64,000 bases of DNA from Pseudomonadota bacterium. Its GTDB lineage: Bacteria > Pseudomonadota > Alphaproteobacteria > Rhizobiales > Devosiaceae. Shown piece by piece: positions 24,538 to 32,614 of this stretch. A program made the position numbers and the translations under genes. How positions within the stretch are numbered: position 1 is the stretch's first letter; every line of letters starts with the position of its first letter. Location: NCBI GenBank assembly GCA_023393475.1, contig JAEWLC010000028.1, positions 62,001-126,000 of the forward strand, in the 5' to 3' direction. Under the pieces are notes generated by a model, which did no database searches, had not been told where the DNA came from, and worked only from the letters and a program-made list of their open reading frames with translations.

Positions 24538-25397
24538 ACGACCTGAGGGCGGTGGCCAGCCTCTATTTCGGCTTCTTCGATCGCGAAGTCATCGCGCTGC
24601 TGCTGACGCTGCCGCGGCTCTATGCCTTCCTCTCGACGTCACAGCTCCTCGCCTCGAGTGCCGTGCCACGGCTGGCGCGCGTCGCCGCGATCCTGATGCT
24701 GGCGGTGATCGCCGTTCCGATCAACCTTGTCCATGTCGATGCGTTCGACCGGACCATCCCCTCCTTCGCCATCTATTTCGTCAAGGAATACGCGATCGGC
24801 TTCGTGCTCGGTTACGTGGTGGGCTGGATCTTCTGGGCGGTGCAGTCGGCCGGCGCGCTGATCGACAACCAGCGCGGCGCGGCCATCGCCGCCTCGATCG
24901 ATCCGCTCCAGGGGCACGAGACCTCGCCGCTCGGCATCCTCTTCAGCCAGGCGTTCCTCACCTACGTCTTCATCTCCGGCGCGGCGCTGCCGATCCTGAT
25001 GCTGATCTACCAGTCCTACACGCTGTGGCCGGCAACGCTCGGACTGCCGATCATTACCGACGAGTTCCCCGCGCTCGTACTCAGTGTCGCGGATACCGCC
25101 ATGCGGATCGTCGTCATCATCGCGGCGCCGATCGTGGGCATCATGTTCCTCGCCGAGTTCGCCCTCGCCATGGTGAGCCGCTTTGCGCCGCAGGTGCAGG
25201 TCTTCATCCTCGCCATGCCGATCAAGAGCATCCTCGCGATCCTGATCCTCGTGTTCTTCTTCTGGCGCCTGCTTCCCTACGCGACCGACCAGCTCGGGCT
25301 GTTCGACCCGTTCATGCAGCGCTTCTACGAGATCATGCGCTTCGTCTCCGGAACGGAGACGCAGATTATCGTCGAGGCCCCGCCGGGGCGCCCATAG
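24534..25397 (+). CDS. sctT: T3SS export apparatus protein SctT (YscT/FliR)
   Basis: 287 residues from the ATG at 24534, overlapping the sctS stop. Six to eight hydrophobic helices; family marks 'ALIDNQRGAAIAASIDPLQG' (the loop-and-plug region) and 'VFILAMPIKSILAILILVFF'. Slightly longer than YscT (261) at the C-terminus. A single SctT closes the export pore. sctU starts on the next base, so the two are coupled. Confidence 0.95.
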   Translation: MNDLRAVASLYFGFFDREVIALLLTLPRLYAFLSTSQLLASSAVPRLARVAAILMLAVIAVPINLVHVDAFDRTIPSFAIYFVKEYAIGFVLGYVVGWIFWAVQSAGALIDNQRGAAIAASIDPLQGHETSPLGILFSQAFLTYVFISGAALPILMLIYQSYTLWPATLGLPIITDEFPALVLSVADTAMRIVVIIAAPIVGIMFLAEFALAMVSRFAPQVQVFILAMPIKSILAILILVFFFWRLLPYATDQLGLFDPFMQRFYEIMRFVSGTETQIIVEAPPGRP

Positions 25398-26516
25398 ATG
25401 TCAGGGAGCTCAGGCGAAAAGACCGAACTGCCCACTCCCAAGAAGGAGCGGGATGCACGCCAGAAGGGTCAGGTCGCCAAGAGCCAGGACGCGGTGATGA
25501 CCATCTCGCTGTTCTCGGTCATCGCCTATATCTGGGCTACCTGGGACGCGACCAACGCCCGCTTCATCGGCATGCTCGACCAGGTCGCGACCTTCGCGCA
25601 GGTCGATTTCGCCACCAATGTGCTGAACGTCGTCACCGTCATCGGCATCGAGATCGGCATGATCCTGCTGCCGATCATGGGCGTCGCCGTCCTCACCGGT
25701 GTCGCGGCGAACTACTTCCAGATCGGCGCACTGTTCAGCTTCGAGTCGATCATGCCCAAGGGCGAGCGCATCAGCCCGGCATCCGGCTTCAAGCGCATCT
25801 TCTCGATGAAGAGCCTCGTCGAGCTGCTGAAGACACTCGCCAAGATCGCGGTGCTTACGGTCCTGCTCTATTTCGTCATCCGCGATGCGATCGCGCCCTA
25901 TACGAACTCGCTCGAGTGCGGCCTCGCCTGCATGGGCACCATAACAGTGTCCTCGCTCGGGCTGACGCTCGTCTATTCGGGGCTCGCCTTCATCGTCGTC
26001 GCCCTCATCGACTTCGTCTACCAGCGCCACACGCACACCAAGAGCCTGATGATGACCAAGGACGAGGTGAAGCGCGAGTACAAGGAGAGCGAGGGCGACC
26101 CGCACATCAAGGGCAAGCGCCGGCAGCTCGCGCAGGAATTCGCCATGGGCGACGGTGGGGTGGCGGCGCGGAAGGGCACGGCCGTGGTGGTCAACCCGAC
26201 GCATTTCGCCGTGGTGATCGAATACTCACCCGAGCGCATGCCCCTGCCGGTCGTCACTGCCAAGGGCCGGAACCTCCATGCGCATTACTTGCGCGGCGAG
26301 GCCGAGGAGGCGGGCGTGCCGATCTTCCACAACGTGCCGCTGGCGCGCGCCCTGTTCGCCGATGCGCAGCTCTACGAGCCGATCCCCGACGAGCTGTTCG
26401 ATGCGGTGGCCGAGGTCCTCGCCTGGGTGCAGAAGAACCGGCACGTGCTCTACAAGGGCCGGCTCGACCATGGCGTCATCGACATGGCAGCCGGCGACCA
26501 CAAGGTCGCCGGCTAA
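25398..26516 (+). CDS. sctU: T3SS autoprotease/substrate switch SctU (YscU/FlhB)
   Basis: 372 residues. Basic N-terminus 'KTELPTPKKERDARQKGQVA', four membrane helices, then the cytoplasmic domain with the self-cleavage site NPTH at residues 266-269 ('VVVNPTHFAVVIEY'). Cleavage after Asn switches export from rod/needle to translocators, together with SctP. All key residues are present. Last gene of the sct operon; it converges with the kinase gene, 116 nt away. Confidence 0.96.
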   Translation: MSGSSGEKTELPTPKKERDARQKGQVAKSQDAVMTISLFSVIAYIWATWDATNARFIGMLDQVATFAQVDFATNVLNVVTVIGIEIGMILLPIMGVAVLTGVAANYFQIGALFSFESIMPKGERISPASGFKRIFSMKSLVELLKTLAKIAVLTVLLYFVIRDAIAPYTNSLECGLACMGTITVSSLGLTLVYSGLAFIVVALIDFVYQRHTHTKSLMMTKDEVKREYKESEGDPHIKGKRRQLAQEFAMGDGGVAARKGTAVVVNPTHFAVVIEYSPERMPLPVVTAKGRNLHAHYLRGEAEEAGVPIFHNVPLARALFADAQLYEPIPDELFDAVAEVLAWVQKNRHVLYKGRLDHGVIDMAAGDHKVAG

Positions 26517-26632
26517 CGGGCTGGAACGCGGCCCGGCGAGACTTTCGTGCCCGGTCGTGTTCGATCCGGGGGATCGCCCTCCGGCATCAGCCGAAGCACC
26601 GCTTCTTTTCGCCGTTCTGCGATCTGCCGGGC

Positions 26633-28945
26633 CTAGACCTTCTCGTCGTCCTCGCCACCCGTTTTCCGGGTACCGGGCGTCGGCGTCTGCGGCAGGGGCG
26701 GCATCGCATCGGTCCAGGCGTCGAGTGCTTCCACCTCCTCGGGTGGAGAGCTGATCATCGACTGCGGGGACGGGTCGGGGACCTGCTTTGGCGCCAGCTT
26801 CATGTCCTGAGGCGTGACCAGGAACCTGGGATCGATGGACAGTTGCGACTGCGAGGTGTTGTCCACGCCCTGCTTCGGCGCGCCCACCAGTGTCACCTTG
26901 TCCAGTTCCTGCCTGGCGTTGGAGATCTTGGTGGGGCCTCCGCTCTTCAGCGCCACGATCAGGCTGCGCGCCTTGCTGTCGACTTCGTTGCCCTGGGTGT
27001 TTAGCGCGGGGTGCTTGAGCAGTTGGCTCGTGCTCCAGCGATCACGCGGATCCGGCATCAGCATCTTGCTGAGCAGGTCATCGATCTGGCGGTTGCCGGT
27101 TTTCAGCGCAATGGAGCCGTTCTGCGGGTTGCCATTGCCGTCGGGGTCCGACAAGGGGGCGTTCCCGCGCTTGGCGCGGAAGTTGACGAGATCGTCTTCG
27201 ACGCCACTGTTGAACGCGTGCTGGTGACCGATCTGCCGGCCCGAGAACAGGTGGCTGGCCGAAGCGCCCAGCCCCCAGATATCGACCTTGCTGTCGAAAA
27301 AGAGCTTCGCCCTGTCGCCTTGCTCCTTGTTCAGCGCCCGCTGGATCTTGTCGGAGAACACACTCTGACCCAGGTTCGCCAGCGCGCCGTCACCGGCCTT
27401 GGGCAGCATCTTGCCCAGCAGCGTCTTCAAGCGATCCTTCACCACTCCGGCAATATCGGAGATGCTGTGTTTGGCGTGCACCAGCTCCGGCGCGAGGAAC
27501 CGTGGCTGCTCCACCCCATGGTTCGGATTGAAGCCGACCCTTTTGCCAGATGCCTCGATGGTGGTGCCGAAGTCGCCGACCTTGACCGTGCCATCGCTGC
27601 CGATGAAGCAGTTGGGACTCTTGAAGTCGAAATGGATCTCGCCCTGCTTGGAATGCATGTGATCGAGGCCGCGGATCATGTCCTTGATCATCGTCAGCCG
27701 CACGATATTGGCCTCGGCTTCGGTGACGACGTTGGCTTTCACCAGCTTCTGCAGGTCCTCGCCCATGGCGAACACATCACCATGGGGGGCACTTTCGATC
27801 GCCACGGCGACGCTGCCATCCGGCATACGCAGGCTGCCGACCAGACCGATGATCTCGTTGCAACCCTTCTTGCCGAGCACGGCCCGGTGCTGCGCGATCT
27901 CATCGACGCCACCCTCGATCAACTTGGCGCGCTGTTCCGGCTTGTGGAGGCCCTCGAGCTCGGGGTCCTTGGTGACCTTGAGGGCGATCTTGTTGTCTGG
28001 CTTGCCGACTTGCGCGTACTCGAACACATCGGCGAAGCCGCCGCTGCCATAGAAGCCCTTGGGCTCGTACTCGGTGCCGCCGATGGTGATATTCGGCATC
28101 GTCCGGGTCTTGCCTTGATCCATCGGGATGGACATGGACTTGGGATCGACCGTGCCGTCGGGTCGCGTCGTGGGGGGCACAGCCTTGTCGGTGAGGATGC
28201 CCGACAGGAAGCTATTGAGTGCCTCGTTCACCAGGCTGTCGACAGCCTCTTCCTCGACGTCGTTGGGCCCCGGATTGGCGTTGATGAGGCCGACGATCTT
28301 GGCCTTGATATCCTGCCTCAGCGTCTCGCCATCCGAGTACGCGACCGTGTCCTTCAGCGCATTGGTGGGATTGCTGCCGATGAACTCTTTGCGGATCGCG
28401 TCGCCGAGCTGCTTACCCAGTTCCTTCGCCTGGCTCGAATCCGTCTTCAGGTCACGGGCGGTGTCGCCAAAGCTGTCGGAAAGGGCCTTGGACTGCTGGG
28501 GGAACAGCTTGCCCAGCCCCAGGGTGCGATCGATGTTGTCGGGCACGCTGACCTTGCCGGGCAGGACGCGCACGATCTCGGAAACGTCCTTGAGATACGA
28601 ACCCATGATCGCGCCCTTGGCGCGCTGGTCCTGGATCGACGTCCTGAAGAGCTTGGTGATGTCGCGGTCGTAGCCGACATCCTTGCGCAGGTTGTTCAGC
28701 TCGGTGGTCAGGACGGTCTTCAGCTGGTCCCAGGCCCGATCGGTGCGGCGGTCGGTCTTGCCGCTCTGGCGGTCGATGGAATGGGCGATCCTGTCGAAGA
28801 CATTCTTGGCGTGCGGCCGCTCGTACAGCACGAGGTCGCCCTGGGAATTCTTGCGCGCCAGGATCTTGCTGTCCGAACCGACATTGTCGATGAATTGCCT
28901 GATCTGGTCGACCGACTGCTGCTTGACCGTGAGTTCGTTTGCCAC
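26633..28945 (-). CDS. Ser/Thr protein kinase, probable T3SS effector
   Basis: 770 residues from a GTG at 28945, chosen because GAGGAG lies 6 nt upstream and 10 nt after the chaperone stop; an upstream ATG at 29032 lies inside the chaperone gene. Residues 1-285 are helical and without known domain. Kinase domain about 290-650: glycine loop 'GFYGSGGFADV' (297-307), Lys K323 (ALKV), helix-C Glu E349, catalytic loop HFDFKSPN (438-445, D440), DFG 458-460, APE 485-487, D555 and R635. All catalytic residues are present. About 65 extra residues sit between APE and D555. The tail (650-770) is Pro/Ser-rich. No signal peptide. Eukaryotic-like kinase, T3SS linkage, cognate chaperone and shared promoter element all point to a secreted effector; not visibly related to YpkA outside the kinase core. 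Confidence 0.8.
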   Translation of the reverse strand: MANELTVKQQSVDQIRQFIDNVGSDSKILARKNSQGDLVLYERPHAKNVFDRIAHSIDRQSGKTDRRTDRAWDQLKTVLTTELNNLRKDVGYDRDITKLFRTSIQDQRAKGAIMGSYLKDVSEIVRVLPGKVSVPDNIDRTLGLGKLFPQQSKALSDSFGDTARDLKTDSSQAKELGKQLGDAIRKEFIGSNPTNALKDTVAYSDGETLRQDIKAKIVGLINANPGPNDVEEEAVDSLVNEALNSFLSGILTDKAVPPTTRPDGTVDPKSMSIPMDQGKTRTMPNITIGGTEYEPKGFYGSGGFADVFEYAQVGKPDNKIALKVTKDPELEGLHKPEQRAKLIEGGVDEIAQHRAVLGKKGCNEIIGLVGSLRMPDGSVAVAIESAPHGDVFAMGEDLQKLVKANVVTEAEANIVRLTMIKDMIRGLDHMHSKQGEIHFDFKSPNCFIGSDGTVKVGDFGTTIEASGKRVGFNPNHGVEQPRFLAPELVHAKHSISDIAGVVKDRLKTLLGKMLPKAGDGALANLGQSVFSDKIQRALNKEQGDRAKLFFDSKVDIWGLGASASHLFSGRQIGHQHAFNSGVEDDLVNFRAKRGNAPLSDPDGNGNPQNGSIALKTGNRQIDDLLSKMLMPDPRDRWSTSQLLKHPALNTQGNEVDSKARSLIVALKSGGPTKISNARQELDKVTLVGAPKQGVDNTSQSQLSIDPRFLVTPQDMKLAPKQVPDPSPQSMISSPPEEVEALDAWTDAMPPLPQTPTPGTRKTGGEDDEKV

Positions 28946-28955
28946 AGCGTTCTCC

Positions 28956-29411
28956 TCAGGCCCGGATGAAATCGCCAGTCGAGACAGGCTCGGGGGCGGC
29001 GAGGTCGCTCCCTTCCGACTCGAGGAAGGCACGCCAGATTTCAGTGAGGCTGGCGAGATTGACGGCCACCGTGGCGATGCTGGTGGGATTGATCTCGGTG
29101 CCCGTGAGATCGACGAACTGCACGACGTTGCCCCCCTTGCCCGTGAGCGCCATGCGCACGCCGCCGGTTTCCTGCCACAGGAGGTTGTAGCTCAGCAGCG
29201 TCTCGTAGACCGACAGCGCATTGGTCGGTTGCGGAGCGCCGATTTCCACGGACAGCGCTATCCGGTCGCGATCCCCGTCGCGCTCTACCAGAACGTCTAC
29301 CTCTTCGAAGCGGATGGCATAGGTGCCGTCAGGGGTCTTGATGCAGGCAAGGATCGTCTCATCCAGCGGCCCGACCTCGCTCATCAGGCGGTCGAATTCG
29401 GTGTCTTCCAT
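28956..29411 (-). CDS. CesT-type T3SS chaperone of the kinase effector
   Basis: 151 residues from the ATG at 29411 ('MEDTEFDRLMSEVG'); the frame runs open to 29570, but that stretch covers the shared regulatory element. Class I chaperone layout: first helix, strands 'GTYAIRFEEVDVLVERDGDR' and 'IALSVEIGAP', helix 'TNALSVYETLLSYNLLWQET', strands, then closing helix 'ATVAVNLASLTEIWRAFLES'. Strongly acidic. It lies 10 nt before the kinase gene in the same operon, the usual chaperone-effector pair. The 19-bp element at 29490-29508 lies 80-100 nt upstream. Confidence 0.78.
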   Translation of the reverse strand: MEDTEFDRLMSEVGPLDETILACIKTPDGTYAIRFEEVDVLVERDGDRDRIALSVEIGAPQPTNALSVYETLLSYNLLWQETGGVRMALTGKGGNVVQFVDLTGTEINPTSIATVAVNLASLTEIWRAFLESEGSDLAAPEPVSTGDFIRA

Positions 29412-29489
29412 GATGTCCCCGTCGATTTTCGGGCGCCTTGGGCGCACGACTTGTCGAAGGGTATCCTGCCACTCAGGAAGATGGCTCGA

Positions 29490-29508
29490 TGTGACGAACG
29501 TAACAGGC
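29490..29508 (-). promoter_or_regulatory. Shared 19-bp T3SS element, copy d, before the kinase-chaperone operon
   Basis: TGTGACGAACGTAACAGGC on the plus strand, 79 nt before the chaperone ATG (29411). AGGATAC lies about 24-29 nt downstream in gene direction. The arms match a TGTGNC-N4-GNNACA dyad in 11 of 12 positions. It ties the effector pair to the same control as the apparatus genes. Confidence 0.5.
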
Positions 29509-29642
29509 CCGGGCCCATAGTCCGTCCTCGAACGGCTTCGGTCGGTTGCAGAACGCAAGTGCAGCAGCAAACCGCCCAGGCGGCAGGGGCCATTCCTCTG
29601 GCCGCCGCCACTGCGCCGGCCACAACAACTATCGAGGAAACG

Positions 29643-29789
29643 CTAGAGCAGCCCGAAGAGGAACGTGGCGGCAAGAATCATCGACGCCCACGCAACGAGG
29701 CCGAGGCCGATCCACAATACGGACTTGGGCAGCGCCGGCAGGGAGCGGCGCATAGTGGAATCGAGAATTGAGAGGACACGGTCGACCAT
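29643..29789 (-). CDS. Small single-pass membrane protein (48 residues), function unknown
   Basis: An ATG at 29789 opens a 48-residue frame reading 'MVDRVLSILDSTMRRSLPAL' then a hydrophobic segment of about 24 residues ('SVLWIGLGLVAWASMILAAT', ending FLFGLL). A basic/amphipathic N-terminus followed by a clean transmembrane helix is unlikely by chance in GC-rich antisense DNA, but the ribosome site is weak. It lies between the kinase-chaperone pair and the exopolysaccharide genes, so its affiliation is open. Confidence 0.4.
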   Translation of the reverse strand: MVDRVLSILDSTMRRSLPALPKSVLWIGLGLVAWASMILAATFLFGLL

Positions 29790-29850
29790 GGTGGGACCAT
29801 AGGGGCGTGTCAGTTATGCGAGCGTTATGCCGATCATCGCAATTTTACGC

Positions 29851-30519
29851 TTAGCGGCTGCCGTCCCGGGCGACGACGACCTTGAGAGTCTTCAGCAGGA
29901 TGGCGATATCCTCGAGGAGCGACCAGCGGGCGACGTAGCTCGAATCGAGCTCGACGCGCCGGGCGTAGCTGACATCGCTGCGCCCACTCACCTGCCAGAG
30001 GCCGGTCATGCCCGGGCGGGCGCTGAGATAGTCGGCGTAACGGTCGCCGTAGTACTCGGCCTCGTCGGCAACGATGGGCCGCGGGCCGACAAGGCTCATC
30101 TCGCCTTTCAGCACATTGAACAGCTGGGGCAGCTCGTCGAGGCTGGTGACCCGGAGAAAGCGTCCGATCGGCGTGATACGCGGATCATTGGTCAGCTTGC
30201 GCGAGGTTTCCCACTCGCGCCGCGCCACAGGGTTGCGGGCAAGGTAATCGGCCAGCGCCGCTTCGGCGTTGGGCACCATCGAGCGAAACTTGTAGCAGCG
30301 AAAGGTCCTGCCGCCGAAGCCCACGCGTTCGTGCGCGAAAACCACCGGCCCCGGACCTGCCAGGCGAACTGCAAGCGCAAGGAAGCCAAGGAGGGGAAGG
30401 AAGAATAGGAGCAACAGGGTGGCACCGGCAAAGTCCACAATGCGCTTGAGCAGCCCACCAAGGGGCAAATCCCGATCGGCCGCTGCGCCAGTGCGGAGCG
30501 AATGAAAGTCGACGGTCAT
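29851..30519 (-). CDS. exoY: Undecaprenyl-phosphate sugar-1-phosphate transferase (ExoY-like)
   Basis: 222 residues. One N-terminal membrane helix ('FAGATLLLLFFLPLLGFLAL') and the bacterial sugar transferase domain: 'GPGPVVFAHERVGFGGRTFR', 'YKFRSMVPNA', 'LDELPQLFNVLKGEMSLVGP' followed by RP, and 'RPGMTGLWQVSGRSDVSYAR'. This enzyme puts the first sugar phosphate on undecaprenyl phosphate and so starts repeat-unit assembly. The short single-helix form is the ExoY type rather than the long WbaP type. It closes the minus-strand half of the polysaccharide cluster. Confidence 0.9.
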   Translation of the reverse strand: MTVDFHSLRTGAAADRDLPLGGLLKRIVDFAGATLLLLFFLPLLGFLALAVRLAGPGPVVFAHERVGFGGRTFRCYKFRSMVPNAEAALADYLARNPVARREWETSRKLTNDPRITPIGRFLRVTSLDELPQLFNVLKGEMSLVGPRPIVADEAEYYGDRYADYLSARPGMTGLWQVSGRSDVSYARRVELDSSYVARWSLLEDIAILLKTLKVVVARDGSR

Positions 30520-30598
30520 CGAGGGAAGGTTTCAATCTATGTTAACGCTGTCCACCCGTTAGCAGGCACCCGCAGCCCCAGCAACTGCGCGAGGACAG

Positions 30599-30610
30599 AT
30601 GTGATCACAT
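30599..30610. promoter_or_regulatory. Perfect 12-bp palindrome upstream of the exoY-like gene
   Basis: ATGTGATCACAT, 80 nt before the exoY-like start and just past the end of the ligase gene. A perfect 12-mer in a short non-coding gap is a reasonable operator candidate. The protein that would bind it is unknown. Confidence 0.3.
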
Positions 30611-30637
30611 GGGAGGGTTGCGTGGCTCGCGTGCGGC

Positions 30638-31951
30638 TTAGCGCGTGCCTTCGGCCAACGCGGCCCGTACGGCCCCGATCCCGAGCCCCAACAACACGGC
30701 CATGAACATCGCGACCGCGTGGATCTCGAGGCTGAAATCCACGGCCGAATGCAGCGCGAACACCGGAATGGAAGCCGCCGTCGCCAGGACGATTCGGCTG
30801 ACACCATGCCGAAACAACCATCGCACGCACTGCATCCAGAGGCCCGCGACGATCAGGATAGGAATGCTGCCCGCCAGCAGTCCGTATTCAAACCAGAGCG
30901 CCAGATAGGTGCTGTGCGCGCGCTGCCAGACCAGGTCGCCGGGCAAGGGGGCGTGCTGAAAGACTGGAAACACGCTGGCGAAGGATCCACCGCCGTAGCC
31001 GAACAGCGGACGGGCAAGGATCGCCTCCCACACCTGGGCGTAGAGCGTCAGCCGGTTGGCAACGTCATCGCCGGGATCGACAAGACGCTGGAGCAGCGGG
31101 GCTCCAAAACCGGCCACGACCAGCACCACGCAAAGCGCCCCTCCCAGCAGGACCGGTATCCGCCCGCGACCTCGGCCAGTGGCGAGAATCAGCACAACTG
31201 CTAGGGCTGTGCCGACTGCCCCCGCGACGAGCCCCATGCGGGATCCGCTGGCCAGCAGGGACGCGACCAGCACCAGCACGCCCGCCGCCCGGGCTGCGGT
31301 GATCCAGCGTCGACTGACGGGATCCCCGTCCGTGTCCCGCGTCGCGAGAATGGCGACGCCGATGGGGATGGCCGCGGCCACGTAGGTCGCAAAGGAGTTG
31401 CGGTTGACGAAGGTGCCGGTGGCGAAGCCCTGGTACTGTGTCTTGGCCGCCCCCAGCACCGTGTCGCCCATGGCGAACAGGCCGACGAGCCCGACCGCCG
31501 CTTGGGCGCAGGCGAGCCAGAACAGCGTCTCGAGCATCCAGCGACCGCGGCGCCGGCCGCCTCCCGCGAGCATCGCAAAGGCGAACAGCAGCCCGTACTG
31601 AACCCAAGTCAGCAGCGAGAGTACGGAGTCCGTTGGCGACAGGGACAACGTTGCTGCTTCGATGATTTGACCGCCAACCTGCAGGCTGGATGCGATCGGG
31701 AACAGTTGCATGACCGCGAGGGCGAGGAAACCGGTGAACGCCCAGGCTTCCCAGCGCCAACCCGGCAGCGCCGCCGCCTGCCACCAAGCCGCAAGTGCGT
31801 AGCCCAGCACCACGAGCGAGAGGCCGAGCCCGATTGCACCCCAGACGAAGGGGCGATTGCCGCCCAGCGGAATCACGGCCAGCGCGACGATTGCGAGCAG
31901 CGCAATCGCGAGCAGGTCGAGGAGGCGGGAAATGCCTGGGCGCTCGCTCAT
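30638..31951 (-). CDS. O-antigen ligase/Wzy-family membrane protein (ExoQ-like)
   Basis: 437 residues from the ATG at 31951, which overlaps the upstream stop (ATGA). About twelve hydrophobic segments. The Wzy_C/O-antigen-ligase hallmark loop is present: 'ARPLFGYGGGSFASVFPVFQ' and then 'HSTYLALWFEYGLLAGSIPI', where the His in the large periplasmic loop is the family's catalytic candidate. It polymerises or ligates lipid-linked repeat units. A second, different polymerase-like protein lies at 38981-40279, so the two may divide polymerisation and ligation. Confidence 0.8.
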   Translation of the reverse strand: MSERPGISRLLDLLAIALLAIVALAVIPLGGNRPFVWGAIGLGLSLVVLGYALAAWWQAAALPGWRWEAWAFTGFLALAVMQLFPIASSLQVGGQIIEAATLSLSPTDSVLSLLTWVQYGLLFAFAMLAGGGRRRGRWMLETLFWLACAQAAVGLVGLFAMGDTVLGAAKTQYQGFATGTFVNRNSFATYVAAAIPIGVAILATRDTDGDPVSRRWITAARAAGVLVLVASLLASGSRMGLVAGAVGTALAVVLILATGRGRGRIPVLLGGALCVVLVVAGFGAPLLQRLVDPGDDVANRLTLYAQVWEAILARPLFGYGGGSFASVFPVFQHAPLPGDLVWQRAHSTYLALWFEYGLLAGSIPILIVAGLWMQCVRWLFRHGVSRIVLATAASIPVFALHSAVDFSLEIHAVAMFMAVLLGLGIGAVRAALAEGTR

Positions 31952-32604
31952 TTCTGGCCCGACGCCGCCACCAGTTCGCGAATCCTGTCGAGCAACCGCT
32001 GCTGCAGCGCGGGATCGACCTCCGCCGCAGCGGATTCGAGCCGGGCACGCCGCGCCGCGTCGCCGGCCAGCCATTGGCGCGCCAATACGCGGGCGCCGGC
32101 ATCGCTCTCGAGCAGGGCGGCAACATCCGCGGCATAGGAGTAAGTGCCGAGTTCCTCCGCCTTGCCGGCCAGCACCAGCCTTCGCTCTGCCAACCATTGC
32201 ACCGAGGGGGCAAGCCGCTGAGAGCGCCCGAGCGCATCGGCGAAAGCTTGCCGCTCATCGAGGTCGAAAGAGGTGGCTGCCACGAGCAGCTGGGCCCGCG
32301 CATCGGTCGGCCAGCGGCCGCTGATGAGGTAGGCCTGGGCTCGGCACCCCTCCACGACCGCCCGCCACTCCGCCGTTGGGAGCACGCGCGTCGCCGGCCG
32401 CGCGAGATGCTCCTCGCAAGCCTTCAGCGCGGCCGTTGCCGATCGGTACGAAAGGCCGAACAGCGGTTCGGCCGTTTGCCCGGCCGACGCCACGACCTGT
32501 CGCGGCATGCGCAACTCGCCGCTCATGGCGAAGATGGAGAGAAGGCCAAGGGCCAGGGCCGCGGTTCCCCAGCCCAGCGCGTGCAGTGCCGTGGTCCCGC
32601 GCAC
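31948..32604 (-). CDS. Membrane-anchored protein of the polysaccharide cluster, unknown function
   Basis: 218 residues. One N-terminal hydrophobic segment ('ALGWGTAALALGLLSIFAMS') is followed by an Ala/Arg-rich helical periplasmic domain with TPR-like spacing. No recognised family. Translational coupling to the ligase gene (ATGA) ties it to polysaccharide assembly. It contains a single pair of Cys (in 'KACEEHL' and 'EGCRAQAYL') that could form a disulfide in the periplasm. Confidence 0.6.
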   Translation of the reverse strand: MRGTTALHALGWGTAALALGLLSIFAMSGELRMPRQVVASAGQTAEPLFGLSYRSATAALKACEEHLARPATRVLPTAEWRAVVEGCRAQAYLISGRWPTDARAQLLVAATSFDLDERQAFADALGRSQRLAPSVQWLAERRLVLAGKAEELGTYSYAADVAALLESDAGARVLARQWLAGDAARRARLESAAAEVDPALQQRLLDRIRELVAASGQK

Positions 32605-32614
32605 GCGACGCGAC

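Noticed and set aside
17723..26516. Reading the cluster as flagellar export genes
   Set aside because: SctJ is a short lipoprotein rather than FliF; SctK, SctX, SctY, translocators and their chaperones are present; no flagellin, hook or rod genes.
26562..26576. A small hairpin (CGATCC-GGG-GGATCG) between sctU and the kinase gene as a terminator
   Set aside because: Stem of only 6 bp and no T-run on either strand; not enough to call.
27011..28969. A 652-residue plus-strand frame opposite the kinase gene
   Set aside because: The kinase frame has a full set of catalytic motifs; this one has antisense composition and no ribosome site.
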